This document shows, piece after piece, positions 47,364-55,801 of a DNA stretch of 64,000 nucleotides. Where the stretch lies: contig CASIAB010000001.1 of NCBI GenBank assembly GCA_949372635.1, positions 124,001 to 188,000 of the forward strand, given 5' to 3'. Source of the stretch: an uncultured Pseudomonadales bacterium (lineage in GTDB: Bacteria; Pseudomonadota; Gammaproteobacteria; Pseudomonadales; Pseudohongiellaceae). Positions within the stretch are counted from its first letter, which is position 1, and every line of letters begins with the position of its first letter. The notes below the pieces were generated by a model. It searched no databases, was not told the origin of the DNA, and saw only the letters and a program-made list of their open reading frames with translations. A program made the translations under genes and the position numbers.

Positions 47364-48435
47364 ATGCCTTCAACTTTCCACTCAAACCTAGTTAGGACCT
47401 ATTGTGCAATCCTGTGCTGCGCGGCAGTGTTGCTGACCCAGCTTGCTGCGGCGCAGAATAGCGAGAACGCTGCTATCACTCCTGATACACTTGAGTACTA
47501 CTTAGTGCAGGCGTTTCAAGCGCCGACGGTTAAAACTCGCATTGCGTTAAATCACATTGGCATCGAGGTTCACCCTGTAGATGACGGTTTTCTGGTGACC
47601 GCTTCATTGGAGGGCTATCCAGCACATCAAGCCGGCATCGAACGCGGAGACAAAATTTTACGCGCCGATGAAAAATCATTTCACCCTGTCTATTCCTTTA
47701 ATGCCAAAAATAGCGAGCCCAGCGATTTCGCTCCCACCAACGCTGTGCATCTGTTGGAATTCGAAAGGCGAGGCGAAGTTGCATCCGTCGAGATCAGTCC
47801 TGTTTTTGAAAATCTTTACGACAGTTATCGTTCCGCTATTCTGAATAGTGTTCAAGAATTTTCCGTGGGAAACAAGACAATTGGCTATATACGAATCTGG
47901 GGGCTTTCGCGCAGCACATCAGATCTGTTCACCCTAGAGCGCACAATGCGAATGTTCAGGGATAGCGACGGCATGATAATTGATCTGCGAAACTCTTACG
48001 GCTTCCTAAGCTCTAAACATTTGGATTTGTTCGTTCGAAATGGTCGTGGAAAATTTGAGGTATCGGATTTTTCGAATCGGCATGCAGCAATTGACACAAA
48101 TTTTCCCTGCAAGTGCAACGCGAACATTTACGCGGCCTATCGTCGTTTTAGTCAACTCAAAGACTCGAGGCGGAGCAGAATTGTTTGCGCATGGACTGGC
48201 AAAACCAGAAAGGACAACAACGCTTGGCGAGATTACCGCGGGCAAGATTGGAAGCTACTCAAACGACGGAAAAACTATTCGCTATTCGCCCGCAGATCAG
48301 ATTTTAATCGACGGCAGGCGCTTCGAATCAAAAGGAGTGGTGCCGAATGACTCCATTGCTTTCCCCTTCAGCCAAAGCAGCCGCAGCGACCCACAGTTTG
48401 AAACTGCCGTAGATGTTCTGTTAGGAGTGATTTAG
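47364..48435 (+). pseudogene. S41/PDZ-type peptidase-like gene, interrupted by one frameshift
   Basis: The first frame has a signal peptide (about 1-30), a PDZ-like segment (ASLEGYPAHQAGIERGDKILRAD) and the S41 start (TIGYIRIWGL, GMIIDLRN). The second frame continues PIVVLVNSKTRGGAELFAHGL and LGEITAGK to the stop at 48435. One surplus base near 48095-48110, in the AAATTTTCCC run, breaks the frame. The segment where S41 enzymes carry the nucleophilic Ser reads TRGGAE here, so even a repaired protein may be non-catalytic. It begins two bases after the GST stop. Confidence 0.75.
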
Positions 48436-48439
48436 CCCG

Positions 48440-49208
48440 TCAAGTCAAATCCAGCAGCCCTGCCCCATCACCGCTAGCTTCCCAAGCCAAGTCGTGGTGA
48501 TTAAAGCCACTCTCGATCGTTGGCTTGACGATTCTGAAGTAAGGAGAAAGATCGAAATCCCTCGGCGTAAAGTGAGTGAAATGCGGCTTGTAAAGGAGCG
48601 GCACGCTCACCACTGAACCCGCCCTTTGAATTGCGCCGCGGCAGAATCGGGTAGTCTATCGATTGAAAAGACTCTGCAATCAGCGTCGAACAAATTGCCT
48701 TGGTTGGCTCACCACTACCTAGACTTAACAGCGAGCGACGGTAGCGATTCGGAACTGCCGGTTTTTGAATAACGTAGCGAATCAGATCGGCCACATTTTT
48801 TAGATCATACTGATGACCAATTCGCTGCCTAGCGAATTCTACCAACTGTCCTGTTTCTTCATCGCTCAGATTTACTGGCCGGCAGATACGCAGATTAAAA
48901 TTGGCATAGTGATCCAAGCTGGTTAGATGGACGCCATTCTTCAGGTTAGCTTCCAAGAGATTGAGCTGAGAGCTATCTGTCCCCTTCTCGCCCACATAGA
49001 GGCAGGCATGGGACCAAGTGGACTGAGTGAGGTATTTGATTGCCGTGCTGATACGGGTATTCCCGTCCACCAATACGATGTCGCCCTTCTCTAAAGTCAT
49101 CGCGACATCGACTATCGCAACTGTATCCAGCCTCTGGTAACCCGGCAAGTCTTTACTGAGAAAGGCAGCAAGACGCCCACCAATAGCACGCTTTAGAGAG
49201 TTAAACAT
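48440..49208 (-). pseudogene. YiiX/YebB-like NlpC/P60 cysteine hydrolase with C-terminal frameshift
   Basis: From the ATG at 49208 the frame encodes a permuted papain-fold protein: GDIVLVDGNTRISTAIKYLTQSTWSHACLYVG (H of the active site), then LLEANL and a later AICSTLIAESF with the candidate nucleophile Cys. After PILPRRNS it runs into an unrelated C-terminus and stops at 48501. Skipping one base near 48628-48633 gives a family-like ending: GSVVSVPLLYKP, HFTPRDFDLSPYFRIVKP, with a stop at 48440. The first 190 residues are intact, so a shortened protein may still be made. Such proteins cut amide bonds in lipids or peptides. Confidence 0.75.
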
Positions 49209-49379
49209 CTAGACCTTCTTATGCACGATGTTGTAGCTTGATTGGCTCTTTTGGAGCCCGGAAAATCAGGTATACTAATCTGCCCGTATCGGCAGCACGC
49301 CGAATACTATGATCGATACTAGGACCAAATTAAAAAACTGAATTGGCGTAAGTGTAATCGAATAGACAGGAGTAAGAAA

Positions 49380-50804
49380 ATGACCAAGGCATATAACAAA
49401 TTCTTCATCAGCGGCGAATGGGTAGAGCCCTCTGGGCGCTCAACTCTGGACGTAATCAATCCGGCGACAGAAGAAGCATTTGCGACCATCAGCATGGGCA
49501 CTGCAGATGACGTTGACGCTGCATCAAAGGCTGCGAGAGCTGCGTTTCCCGCTTGGTCACAATCTACCATCGAAGAACGCAAAGCCGTTATTAGCAACAT
49601 CATCGCGGGCATGAAAGCACGTGGCGACGAGATTGCTACGGCTATTTCGAATGAAATGGGCGCGCCAATGGGCCTTGCCAAGACTGCCCAGCTAGGCAGC
49701 GGCATGGGACACTTTGCGAATATTCTAGGCATCCTAGACAGTTACGAATTCGAAGAAGTACGCGGCAGCACCAAGATCGTTAAAGAAGCGGCCGGTGTCT
49801 GCGGCTTTATTACTCCTTGGAACTGGCCACTAAACCAAATCGCCTGCAAGGTAGCACCGGCAATTGCGGCAGGTTGCACGATCGTATTGAAGCCCAGTGA
49901 GATAGCGCCACTCAGCGCCTACCTCCTGGCTGAGATTATTGCGGAATCCGGTTTGCCCGCTGGCGTATTTAATCTAGTAAATGGTGATGGACCGACTGTA
50001 GGCGCGGCAATCTCTTCCCACCCTGAGATAGATGTTGTCTCATTCACCGGTTCAACCCGTGCAGGCCAAGAGGTTGCCAAGGCTGCGGCTGACGGCATCA
50101 AGCGCGTAATGCAAGAACTCGGCGGCAAGTCTGCAAACATCATTCTCGACGATGCCGATCTGTCAAAATCAGTCAGCGGCGGTGTAATCGGCTGTTTCGG
50201 GAACAGCGGCCAGTCCTGTAATGCACCGACTCGTATGTTAGTGCCCAAAGCTAAAATGGCAGAAGCTATTGAAATTGCCAAGGTAGCGGCAGCAAAGGCA
50301 AGTGTTGGAGATCCATCTGACGAGAAAACAAGACTTGGCCCCGTTGTTAGCGAACTGCAGTTCAATAAGATCACCGCCTTAATAGAGAAGGGCATCGCGG
50401 AAGGAGCAGAGCTGATCGTTGGCGGCTCAGGTCGCCCAGAAGGCATCGACAAGGGCTATTTTATCCAGCCTACCGTGTTTGCCAATGTCACGAATGATAT
50501 GACAATCGCTAGAGAAGAAGTTTTTGGGCCGGTATTGACCATCCTCGGCTATGAAGATGACGAAGATGCCGTCCGCATAGCGAACGATACAGAGTACGGC
50601 CTCTCTGGCTATGTATCGGGCGAGCCTGCCCACGCAGAGAAGATAGCGAGACAGATTAGAACCGGCATGGTTCACATCAATGGCGCTGGCCCCGACTTTT
50701 CTTCTCCTTTCGGAGGCTATAAAAAATCTGGCAATGGTCGTGAGTGGGGACTGGAAGGCTTCGAAGAGTTTTTAGAAACCAAAGCCATGCTCGGCGCAGC
50801 CTAA
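49380..50804 (+). CDS. NAD(P)-dependent aldehyde dehydrogenase
   Basis: This 474-residue cytosolic enzyme oxidises an aldehyde to an acid. All active-site residues are present: N148 in TPWNWP, FTGSTRAG at 222-229, E246 in QELGGK, and nucleophile C280 in GNSGQSC. EEVFGPVLTI and the C-terminal PFGGYKKSGNGREWG are also standard. It resembles broad-specificity ALDHs near the phenylacetaldehyde/betaine-aldehyde groups. AGGAG precedes the ATG. The VOC gene follows by 12 bases, so they form an operon. Confidence 0.94.
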   Translation: MTKAYNKFFISGEWVEPSGRSTLDVINPATEEAFATISMGTADDVDAASKAARAAFPAWSQSTIEERKAVISNIIAGMKARGDEIATAISNEMGAPMGLAKTAQLGSGMGHFANILGILDSYEFEEVRGSTKIVKEAAGVCGFITPWNWPLNQIACKVAPAIAAGCTIVLKPSEIAPLSAYLLAEIIAESGLPAGVFNLVNGDGPTVGAAISSHPEIDVVSFTGSTRAGQEVAKAAADGIKRVMQELGGKSANIILDDADLSKSVSGGVIGCFGNSGQSCNAPTRMLVPKAKMAEAIEIAKVAAAKASVGDPSDEKTRLGPVVSELQFNKITALIEKGIAEGAELIVGGSGRPEGIDKGYFIQPTVFANVTNDMTIAREEVFGPVLTILGYEDDEDAVRIANDTEYGLSGYVSGEPAHAEKIARQIRTGMVHINGAGPDFSSPFGGYKKSGNGREWGLEGFEEFLETKAMLGAA

Positions 50805-50816
50805 GAGGTATTCGCA

Positions 50817-51221
50817 ATGTCACTTGATATTAAAAAAGCAGCAATCGATATAGGCATCATCACGAAAGATATAGACGCGATGATGACGTTCTATGGCGAG
50901 ACACTGGGTCTGGAGCTTGAAGGTTCTATTCCGATGCCCGGTGGTGGCACCATGAACCGCTTCAAGGTTGGCGACAGCGTGATCAAAGTCATCGAACTTG
51001 ATCCCGCCGCGCCTGCCGACGCAGCGCCGGGTGGAATTCGTGGAGCAGCTGGTTATCGCTACTGGACCATTACCGTGGGCAACCTAGAAGCGAGCGTCGA
51101 AAAGGCTGCCGCTGCTGGAGCAAAGATAGTGGTACCAGCCAAGGTCGTGCGCGAGGGCATCACGATAGCAATCATTGCCGATCCAGATGGCAACTGGGTG
51201 GAACTACTAGAGATTTCCTAG
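50817..51221 (+). CDS. VOC (glyoxalase/dioxygenase superfamily) protein
   Basis: This 134-residue protein has two beta-alpha-beta-beta-beta modules. IDIGIITKDIDAMMTFYGETLGLEL is the first strand and helix; the last strand ends IIADPDGNWVELLEI, with the metal-binding Glu. Such proteins are glyoxalase I, epimerase or resistance enzymes; no substrate can be named. AGAGG precedes the ATG. Likely co-transcribed with the aldehyde dehydrogenase. Confidence 0.9.
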   Translation: MSLDIKKAAIDIGIITKDIDAMMTFYGETLGLELEGSIPMPGGGTMNRFKVGDSVIKVIELDPAAPADAAPGGIRGAAGYRYWTITVGNLEASVEKAAAAGAKIVVPAKVVREGITIAIIADPDGNWVELLEIS

Positions 51222-51382
51222 CCGCTAATTAGTACTGGGGCTGCGCACATGCAAAGCCCCACTACACCAGCCCTTTGACTCCCCCTCAACCACTTCGTCC
51301 GCATCCCCCTAGCTAGACGCTATTTTCCCCGACCCAAGCGACATGAATTCATTTTTGATTTACAAACACCTATACTGAATAG

Positions 51383-51535
51383 ACGATCGAGGTCCTTATC
51401 CTGCTAGTTGTTGTCATTTGGATCTACAACGTTGTAGTTAAAGATAGAAACCAGGTGTTAGCCGCCTGGAGTGACATCGATGTTCAACTGAAACGCAGAC
51501 ACGATCTGATTCCGCAACTAGTTACCGCTGTAAAG
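51383..51535 (+). pseudogene. LemA N-terminal remnant
   Basis: This open stretch encodes the N-terminal membrane helix and the LemA signature: [16 protein letters not shown], then [20 protein letters not shown], ending TAVK. The family protein is about 190 residues; only about 50 remain. No ATG is present at the expected place; the codon there is ATC. Beyond AAG at 51533-51535 the sequence switches phase and protein family. Confidence 0.75.
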
Positions 51536-51738
51536 CTTGGGCCGAACAATTCACGAAGATATTCGCCACACTGGAAGCGAAAACGGGACAGAGCTATCAT
51601 CCACTGTGCCACACAGGTGTTTTTCACAGTGATAATATCGGCTCATTCACGATAAAAATTGGTAGCAGCTTTAATAGCGCCATCTCTGCAGCAACTACCG
51701 CACCCGGCTCAACATCTGGGGGTGATGGAGGCTGTTAG
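51535..51738 (+). pseudogene. DUF2207 C-terminal remnant, joined to LemA
   Basis: In a different phase from the LemA fragment, the sequence reads [14 protein letters not shown] and ends in the low-complexity tail IGSSFNSAISAATTAPGS, then SGGDGGC and TAG. This is the C-terminal pattern of DUF2207 membrane proteins, which normally follow lemA. So a deletion of roughly 2 kb appears to have fused the beginning of lemA to the end of its neighbour. The junction lies in GTAAAGCTTGG. Confidence 0.65.
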
Positions 51739-51752
51739 TAGCCGGTACAAAT

Positions 51753-52202
51753 ATGCCCACACTAATTCACGAGCGCGTAAGACAATGCCAGGTTGGGAAG
51801 TACCCCAAGGCAATCTGCCGATTAAGTTCGGGCTGGGTAGTTCTGGGAGATGTCCAGTTCCTGCGCGGCTATAGCCTGCTGCTACCTGATCCTGTAGTAC
51901 CTCACCTCAATGAGATGGACCCTGAAGCGAGAAAGGTATTTCTCTACGAGATGTCAGTTGTTGGCGATGTTATTTTGGAAATCACCAGTGCGGTTCGGAT
52001 CAACTACGAAATGCTCGGCAACATAGAGCCCGCGCTGCACGCGCATATTTTCCCGCGATTCGAAGATGAACCTGATGAGTTGAAACTAAAGCCGGTCTGG
52101 TTTTACCACTGGAACAACGCGCCTGAATTCGATGCGAGCCGCGATAGAGAATTAATGGAGGCTATCGCAGAAGGCTTAGAGCGACGCGGCTTAATCGTCT
52201 AA
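51753..52202 (+). CDS. HIT-family hydrolase
   Basis: This 149-residue cytosolic protein has the histidine-triad region PALHAHIFPRF at about 111-121, preceded by GWVVLGDVQFLRGYSLLLPDPVV and RINYEMLGN. These fit a HIT nucleotide hydrolase or transferase subgroup. The ATG at 51753 matches the usual start MPTLIHERV. It lies 14 bases after the DUF2207 remnant and is closed by a strong bidirectional terminator. Confidence 0.88.
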   Translation: MPTLIHERVRQCQVGKYPKAICRLSSGWVVLGDVQFLRGYSLLLPDPVVPHLNEMDPEARKVFLYEMSVVGDVILEITSAVRINYEMLGNIEPALHAHIFPRFEDEPDELKLKPVWFYHWNNAPEFDASRDRELMEAIAEGLERRGLIV

Positions 52203-52229
52203 CAATCCGCAAGCGTTAAAAACGCGCAT

Positions 52230-52257
52230 AAAAAAGAGGCCTTAGGGCCCCTTTTTT
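52230..52257. terminator. Bidirectional rho-independent terminator
   Basis: AAAAAAGAGGCC pairs with GGCCCCTTTTTT (one A/C mismatch) around a four-base loop. T-runs occur on both strands. It sits between the convergent HIT and DUF6265 genes. Confidence 0.85.
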
Positions 52258-52300
52258 GCAAGCGAATAAATTCGCTCTCTTATCGAGACGCCTCGTAGAA

Positions 52301-52801
52301 TTACTTCCAAATACTGCGAGACTTCAATGGGATGTCAAGCACTGGACGACCAGGGTTCTCGACATGAATGATGAAAGTGTCTGCATCGGGATGGCTATAG
52401 CCTAAGGCTGACATGCCACCCTCTGATGTTGCCTTGAACTTCACACTGCTCTCTGTGATCTCAACCAATTCCATCTCCTGCGGACCATCGGTGCGAGCGA
52501 CCATGCCCGGATCCCACTGCTGAATGTGCAGAACTAAAGAGCCATCTACCTCTTCAATAGTAATCATCTCAAACATGCTGGTCGCATCGTCACCGGTCAT
52601 TCTTACCATCGCAGCAATTGAACCCGCCTCTCCCATAATCCAATTCTCTTCTAGCTGATTGGGACCAAGGTTGCCCGCCCAATTACCTGTCATCCAAGAG
52701 ATATCCTCAACGGTAGCTGAAGGGCCTGCCGCGAAGCCAGAGCCTGAGAAGGCAGCTAGGCCAAGAAATATCATTGATGTAATTGTTTCCCTATTTATCA
52801 T
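52301..52801 (-). CDS. DUF6265-like exported protein
   Basis: This 166-residue protein has a signal peptide ending GFAAGP. The body is a small beta-barrel-like domain: ISWMTGNWAGNLG, ENWIMGEAGSIAAMVRM, FEMITIEEVDGSLVLHIQQW. These are the conserved blocks of DUF6265, which suggests a lipocalin-like ligand-binding fold. Function is not known. GGAG precedes the ATG. Confidence 0.85.
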   Translation of the reverse strand: MINRETITSMIFLGLAAFSGSGFAAGPSATVEDISWMTGNWAGNLGPNQLEENWIMGEAGSIAAMVRMTGDDATSMFEMITIEEVDGSLVLHIQQWDPGMVARTDGPQEMELVEITESSVKFKATSEGGMSALGYSHPDADTFIIHVENPGRPVLDIPLKSRSIWK

Positions 52802-52903
52802 TCTGTTCTCCGTAGATTAATTGCTTATGTCTAATAGTATTTCTTTAAAATATGTGAATTTAGCTCAACCAATGCAATAAACACTCTGTATCGCAACGAC
52901 CCG

Positions 52904-53581
52904 CTATTTTTGAATCTCTTGCAGCCAGTCTCCCAACGACTCCCATTCCATTCTGAACATATGCGGCGCCCCATCAAGAACATCCGCATCCAGAACAACG
53001 CCTGCCTCCGTGAGGCTAGCGACAGTCTCATCGAATCGATCCGCCCAATCTAACTGATCATTGCCACCGATGCGCAGATAAATAGGGAAATCTCTTAGAG
53101 CCTCATTGTCTGTATCAGCACCCGATATGGCAGGAACAGCTGCCACACCTAGATAGTCCTGTGGATTGCGTCGCGCAATTTCCAATGCCGACATGCCACC
53201 GTTGGATACGCCCGCCAAAAGCACCTTACCTTGGGCGATATTCTGTCGCTTCTGCAACTGCGTAATTAAGTCGGTGATAAGCGCGTTGTTTACTCCACCC
53301 CGAAAGGATCGATTGTTTGGTGAGATAGGCACCGCAACCATCCAGCCCCGCTGCGCAAACCCGCTACCCAGCCAGCGCGAAGTATCTTGAGATATCGATG
53401 CGTTTCCTGGCCCCCCGCCCATGAGGATAACTAAAGGGGATGCCCGATTGGCTCCATTTTCCGGGGCAACGAGAAAGACATTCAACACTGTGCCATCTTG
53501 CAATGTTATGCGTTCTTGAGCCTGCATCGTCATGGGGAGCAAACTGCAACAAAAAATAAACAACGTTGTTAGCTTTTTCAT
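52904..53581 (-). CDS. Exported alpha/beta hydrolase
   Basis: This 225-residue protein has a signal peptide ending MQAQE (about residue 22). The oxyanion region is MGGGPG, the nucleophile is in GVSNGG, the acid candidate is in IGGNDQLD and the His is in GAPHMF. The size fits a small carboxylesterase or dienelactone-hydrolase-like enzyme. AGGAGG precedes the ATG. It follows the SDR gene by about 20 bases on the same strand. Confidence 0.88.
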   Translation of the reverse strand: MKKLTTLFIFCCSLLPMTMQAQERITLQDGTVLNVFLVAPENGANRASPLVILMGGGPGNASISQDTSRWLGSGFAQRGWMVAVPISPNNRSFRGGVNNALITDLITQLQKRQNIAQGKVLLAGVSNGGMSALEIARRNPQDYLGVAAVPAISGADTDNEALRDFPIYLRIGGNDQLDWADRFDETVASLTEAGVVLDADVLDGAPHMFRMEWESLGDWLQEIQK

Positions 53582-53603
53582 CCTCAGCCTCCTGATTTCT
53601 ATA

Positions 53604-54413
53604 TTAATCGTCCTGGGAATCTTCCCTCTTCTTATAAACTTCCTCGAATTGACCCTGCAGGCGGCGCATACCCCCTAGCCAGCGGTCGTAGTCGTCTGTC
53701 TTCCTGCGCATATAGGTCAATACTTCCGGGTGTGGAAGACAGAGAAAGCGCTCGCTTTCTAAAGTCTCCATTACCGTATCCGCTAACTTGTCGGGTTCCA
53801 ACATGCCGTCAAGGCCAGCAACGCCGCCATCGCCGCCCGCCGTCATCGCGGTGCGTACTGCCTGAGGGCAAAGCACCGATACTTTGATTCCACGCTTGCC
53901 ATAGGTGATCGAGAGCCATTCTGCGAATCCGATCGCGGCATGCTTCGTGACGGAGTAAGGAGCTGAACCAACCTGACTCAATAGTCCCGCAGCGGAGGAA
54001 GTGTTTAAGAAATAGCCTTCGCCACGTTCAAGCATTCCTGGAAGAACTGCGCGAGCCGCAAATACATGGGACATAACGTTGATATCCCAGATCGATTGCC
54101 AGGCGTTAGTGCTGACATTCTCTCCGCCCGCCGTAAATATTCCTGCATTAGAACAAAATAAATCGATCTGGCCGAATTTTTCAAGCGCCTCGCTCACCAA
54201 GGCATTAACGTCTTCTTCGTCACCAACGTCTGTCTTGACCCCTAGAGCCTGCGTGCTCGCAGAAATATTCGCGACCGTTGCATCGATACCGTCCTGATTA
54301 ATATCTGACACTACAATAGCCTTCGCGCCTTCCCTAGCAAATCTTTCACATAGCGATTTTCCTATGCCACTTGCCCCGCCAGTAACTACGATAACCTTAT
54401 CTTTAATTTGCAT
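53604..54413 (-). CDS. Short-chain dehydrogenase/reductase
   Basis: This 269-residue Rossmann-fold enzyme has the cofactor motif TGGASGIG at 11-18, D37 after the second strand (VVSDIN) suggesting NAD(H), and the catalytic S140, Y153, K157 (NTSS, YSVTK). It oxidises or reduces a hydroxyl or keto group; substrate unknown. Downstream of the nitronate monooxygenase-like gene by about 70 bases. Confidence 0.93.
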   Translation of the reverse strand: MQIKDKVIVVTGGASGIGKSLCERFAREGAKAIVVSDINQDGIDATVANISASTQALGVKTDVGDEEDVNALVSEALEKFGQIDLFCSNAGIFTAGGENVSTNAWQSIWDINVMSHVFAARAVLPGMLERGEGYFLNTSSAAGLLSQVGSAPYSVTKHAAIGFAEWLSITYGKRGIKVSVLCPQAVRTAMTAGGDGGVAGLDGMLEPDKLADTVMETLESERFLCLPHPEVLTYMRRKTDDYDRWLGGMRRLQGQFEEVYKKREDSQDD

Positions 54414-54485
54414 ATTCTTCTGGCTTCCTTCTTAGTTTAGATTTTTCCTAACACAGATATTTTAGAAATTTTTGTCTACAGCGAA

Positions 54486-55463
54486 CTACGCAGAAATCAT
54501 TTCTCTAAGACGATTAGAAAGGATATCTTCCGCCTCTGCCACGATTCTTCCGACCAACTCTTCACAGCTTGGATTGTCATCGATCAATCCAACAATCATT
54601 CCTGCCGACCAAATACCTTTGTCCAAGTCACCACCAACGAACAGCTCTCTGCCCTTCACGCCCTGTACTAGAGGTTGGATGTCTTCAAATTTTGTTTCAC
54701 CAGGGCGAGACTCAATTTCCACAACTTGTTCCGCAACGCTGTTCTTGAAAACACGCGCCGTGTTTCTAAAAGAGCGATAGATGAGCTCCGTATCCAGTTC
54801 CGTTGCTTCGATCATCTTCTGTTTTACATTGTCATGTATGGGCGCTTCCTTCGTCACCATGAAGCGTGTACCCATATTGATGCCGTCGGCACCCATCGCT
54901 AGCGCGGCAGCTAGGCCTCTGCCATCCCCTAAACCACCTGAGGCGAGAAAAGGTATCTTCAATCTTTTTGCTGCGAGTGGAAGAAGAATCATATTAGTGA
55001 CGTCATCTTCACCGGGATGGCCGGCACACTCGAAGCCATCTACGCTCACTGCATCACAGCCAATCTTCTCGGCCTTCAATGAATGACGTATCGAGGTGCA
55101 CTTGTGAATAACCTTGATACCCGCCTCTTTAAACATAGGCAGGTAGGGCTGGGGGTTGCGACCCGCTGTCTCGACAATCTTTACCCCAGAGTCGACGATT
55201 GCCTGAGCATATTCATCATAGGGGACTGGTTTGATGGTCGGCAGGATGGTCAGATTGACCCCGAATGGCTCGTCAGTCATCGACTGGCAGCGCTCAATCT
55301 CCTTGAGAAGATCTCCGGGCGTGGGCTGCGTGAGCGCAGTTATGATGCCCAGCCCCCCAGCGTTAGATACGGCCGATGCGAGTTCGGCTAACCCAACCCA
55401 CTGCATGCCTCCCTGTACGATAGGATGCTCGATACCTAGTAATTCTGTAATTCTTGTCTTCAT
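54486..55463 (-). CDS. Nitronate monooxygenase family flavoprotein
   Basis: This 325-residue FMN TIM-barrel begins ITELLGIEHPIVQGGMQWVG and contains the catalytic His in ECAGHPGEDD and the FMN-phosphate loops ASGGLGDGRGLAAALAMGADGI and MGTRFMVTKEAP. It may oxidise alkyl nitronates or act on an enoyl-CoA, as this family is broad. The ATG at 55463 is favoured, with AAGG five bases upstream; an ATG at 55484 would add seven residues. Confidence 0.92.
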   Translation of the reverse strand: MKTRITELLGIEHPIVQGGMQWVGLAELASAVSNAGGLGIITALTQPTPGDLLKEIERCQSMTDEPFGVNLTILPTIKPVPYDEYAQAIVDSGVKIVETAGRNPQPYLPMFKEAGIKVIHKCTSIRHSLKAEKIGCDAVSVDGFECAGHPGEDDVTNMILLPLAAKRLKIPFLASGGLGDGRGLAAALAMGADGINMGTRFMVTKEAPIHDNVKQKMIEATELDTELIYRSFRNTARVFKNSVAEQVVEIESRPGETKFEDIQPLVQGVKGRELFVGGDLDKGIWSAGMIVGLIDDNPSCEELVGRIVAEAEDILSNRLREMISA

Positions 55464-55801
55464 TGCTGCCTTTCTCCCCGCCAAACCACGCCTGAAATTT
55501 CCCCCCTACAGCATATATCACGCGGCTTGCCTCGAAATCCGAGAGTCAGTGTACGTGGTAAACCTAAGGGGTGTAAAGACGGAGGAATAGGTCGATAAGC
55601 TGTGTTATATTGTCACGCTTTTAATCTAACCGCCGCATGAAGGACCGATATCGAAGCTAGTTTACTAGCCGCTGAGGGCTTAATCCTCAAGTTGGTCATA
55701 ATTTAAAACAAAGGACAGTAAACCTAATTTTTTTAACTTGAATGGGTCGCCACAGAGCGCAACATGTTGAAAAGAGAGGGTTAGAAATTCGGAGATTTAA
55801 A
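55464..55801. other. Intergenic leader of the second TonB receptor
   Basis: No gene is seen in this gap of about 340 bases. Two small hairpins stand near the middle: GCTAG-TTTA-CTAGC (55656-55669) and TGAGG-GCTTAAT-CCTCA (55673-55689). They may be part of a structured 5' leader. I looked for a cobalamin-riboswitch box, as often found before TonB receptors, and did not find one. GGAG lies seven bases before the receptor ATG. Confidence 0.4.

Noticed and set aside
51237..51260. GGGGCT/AGCCCC inverted repeat after the VOC gene as a terminator
   Set aside because: Six pairs with a 12-base loop and no T-run; too weak to list as a terminator.
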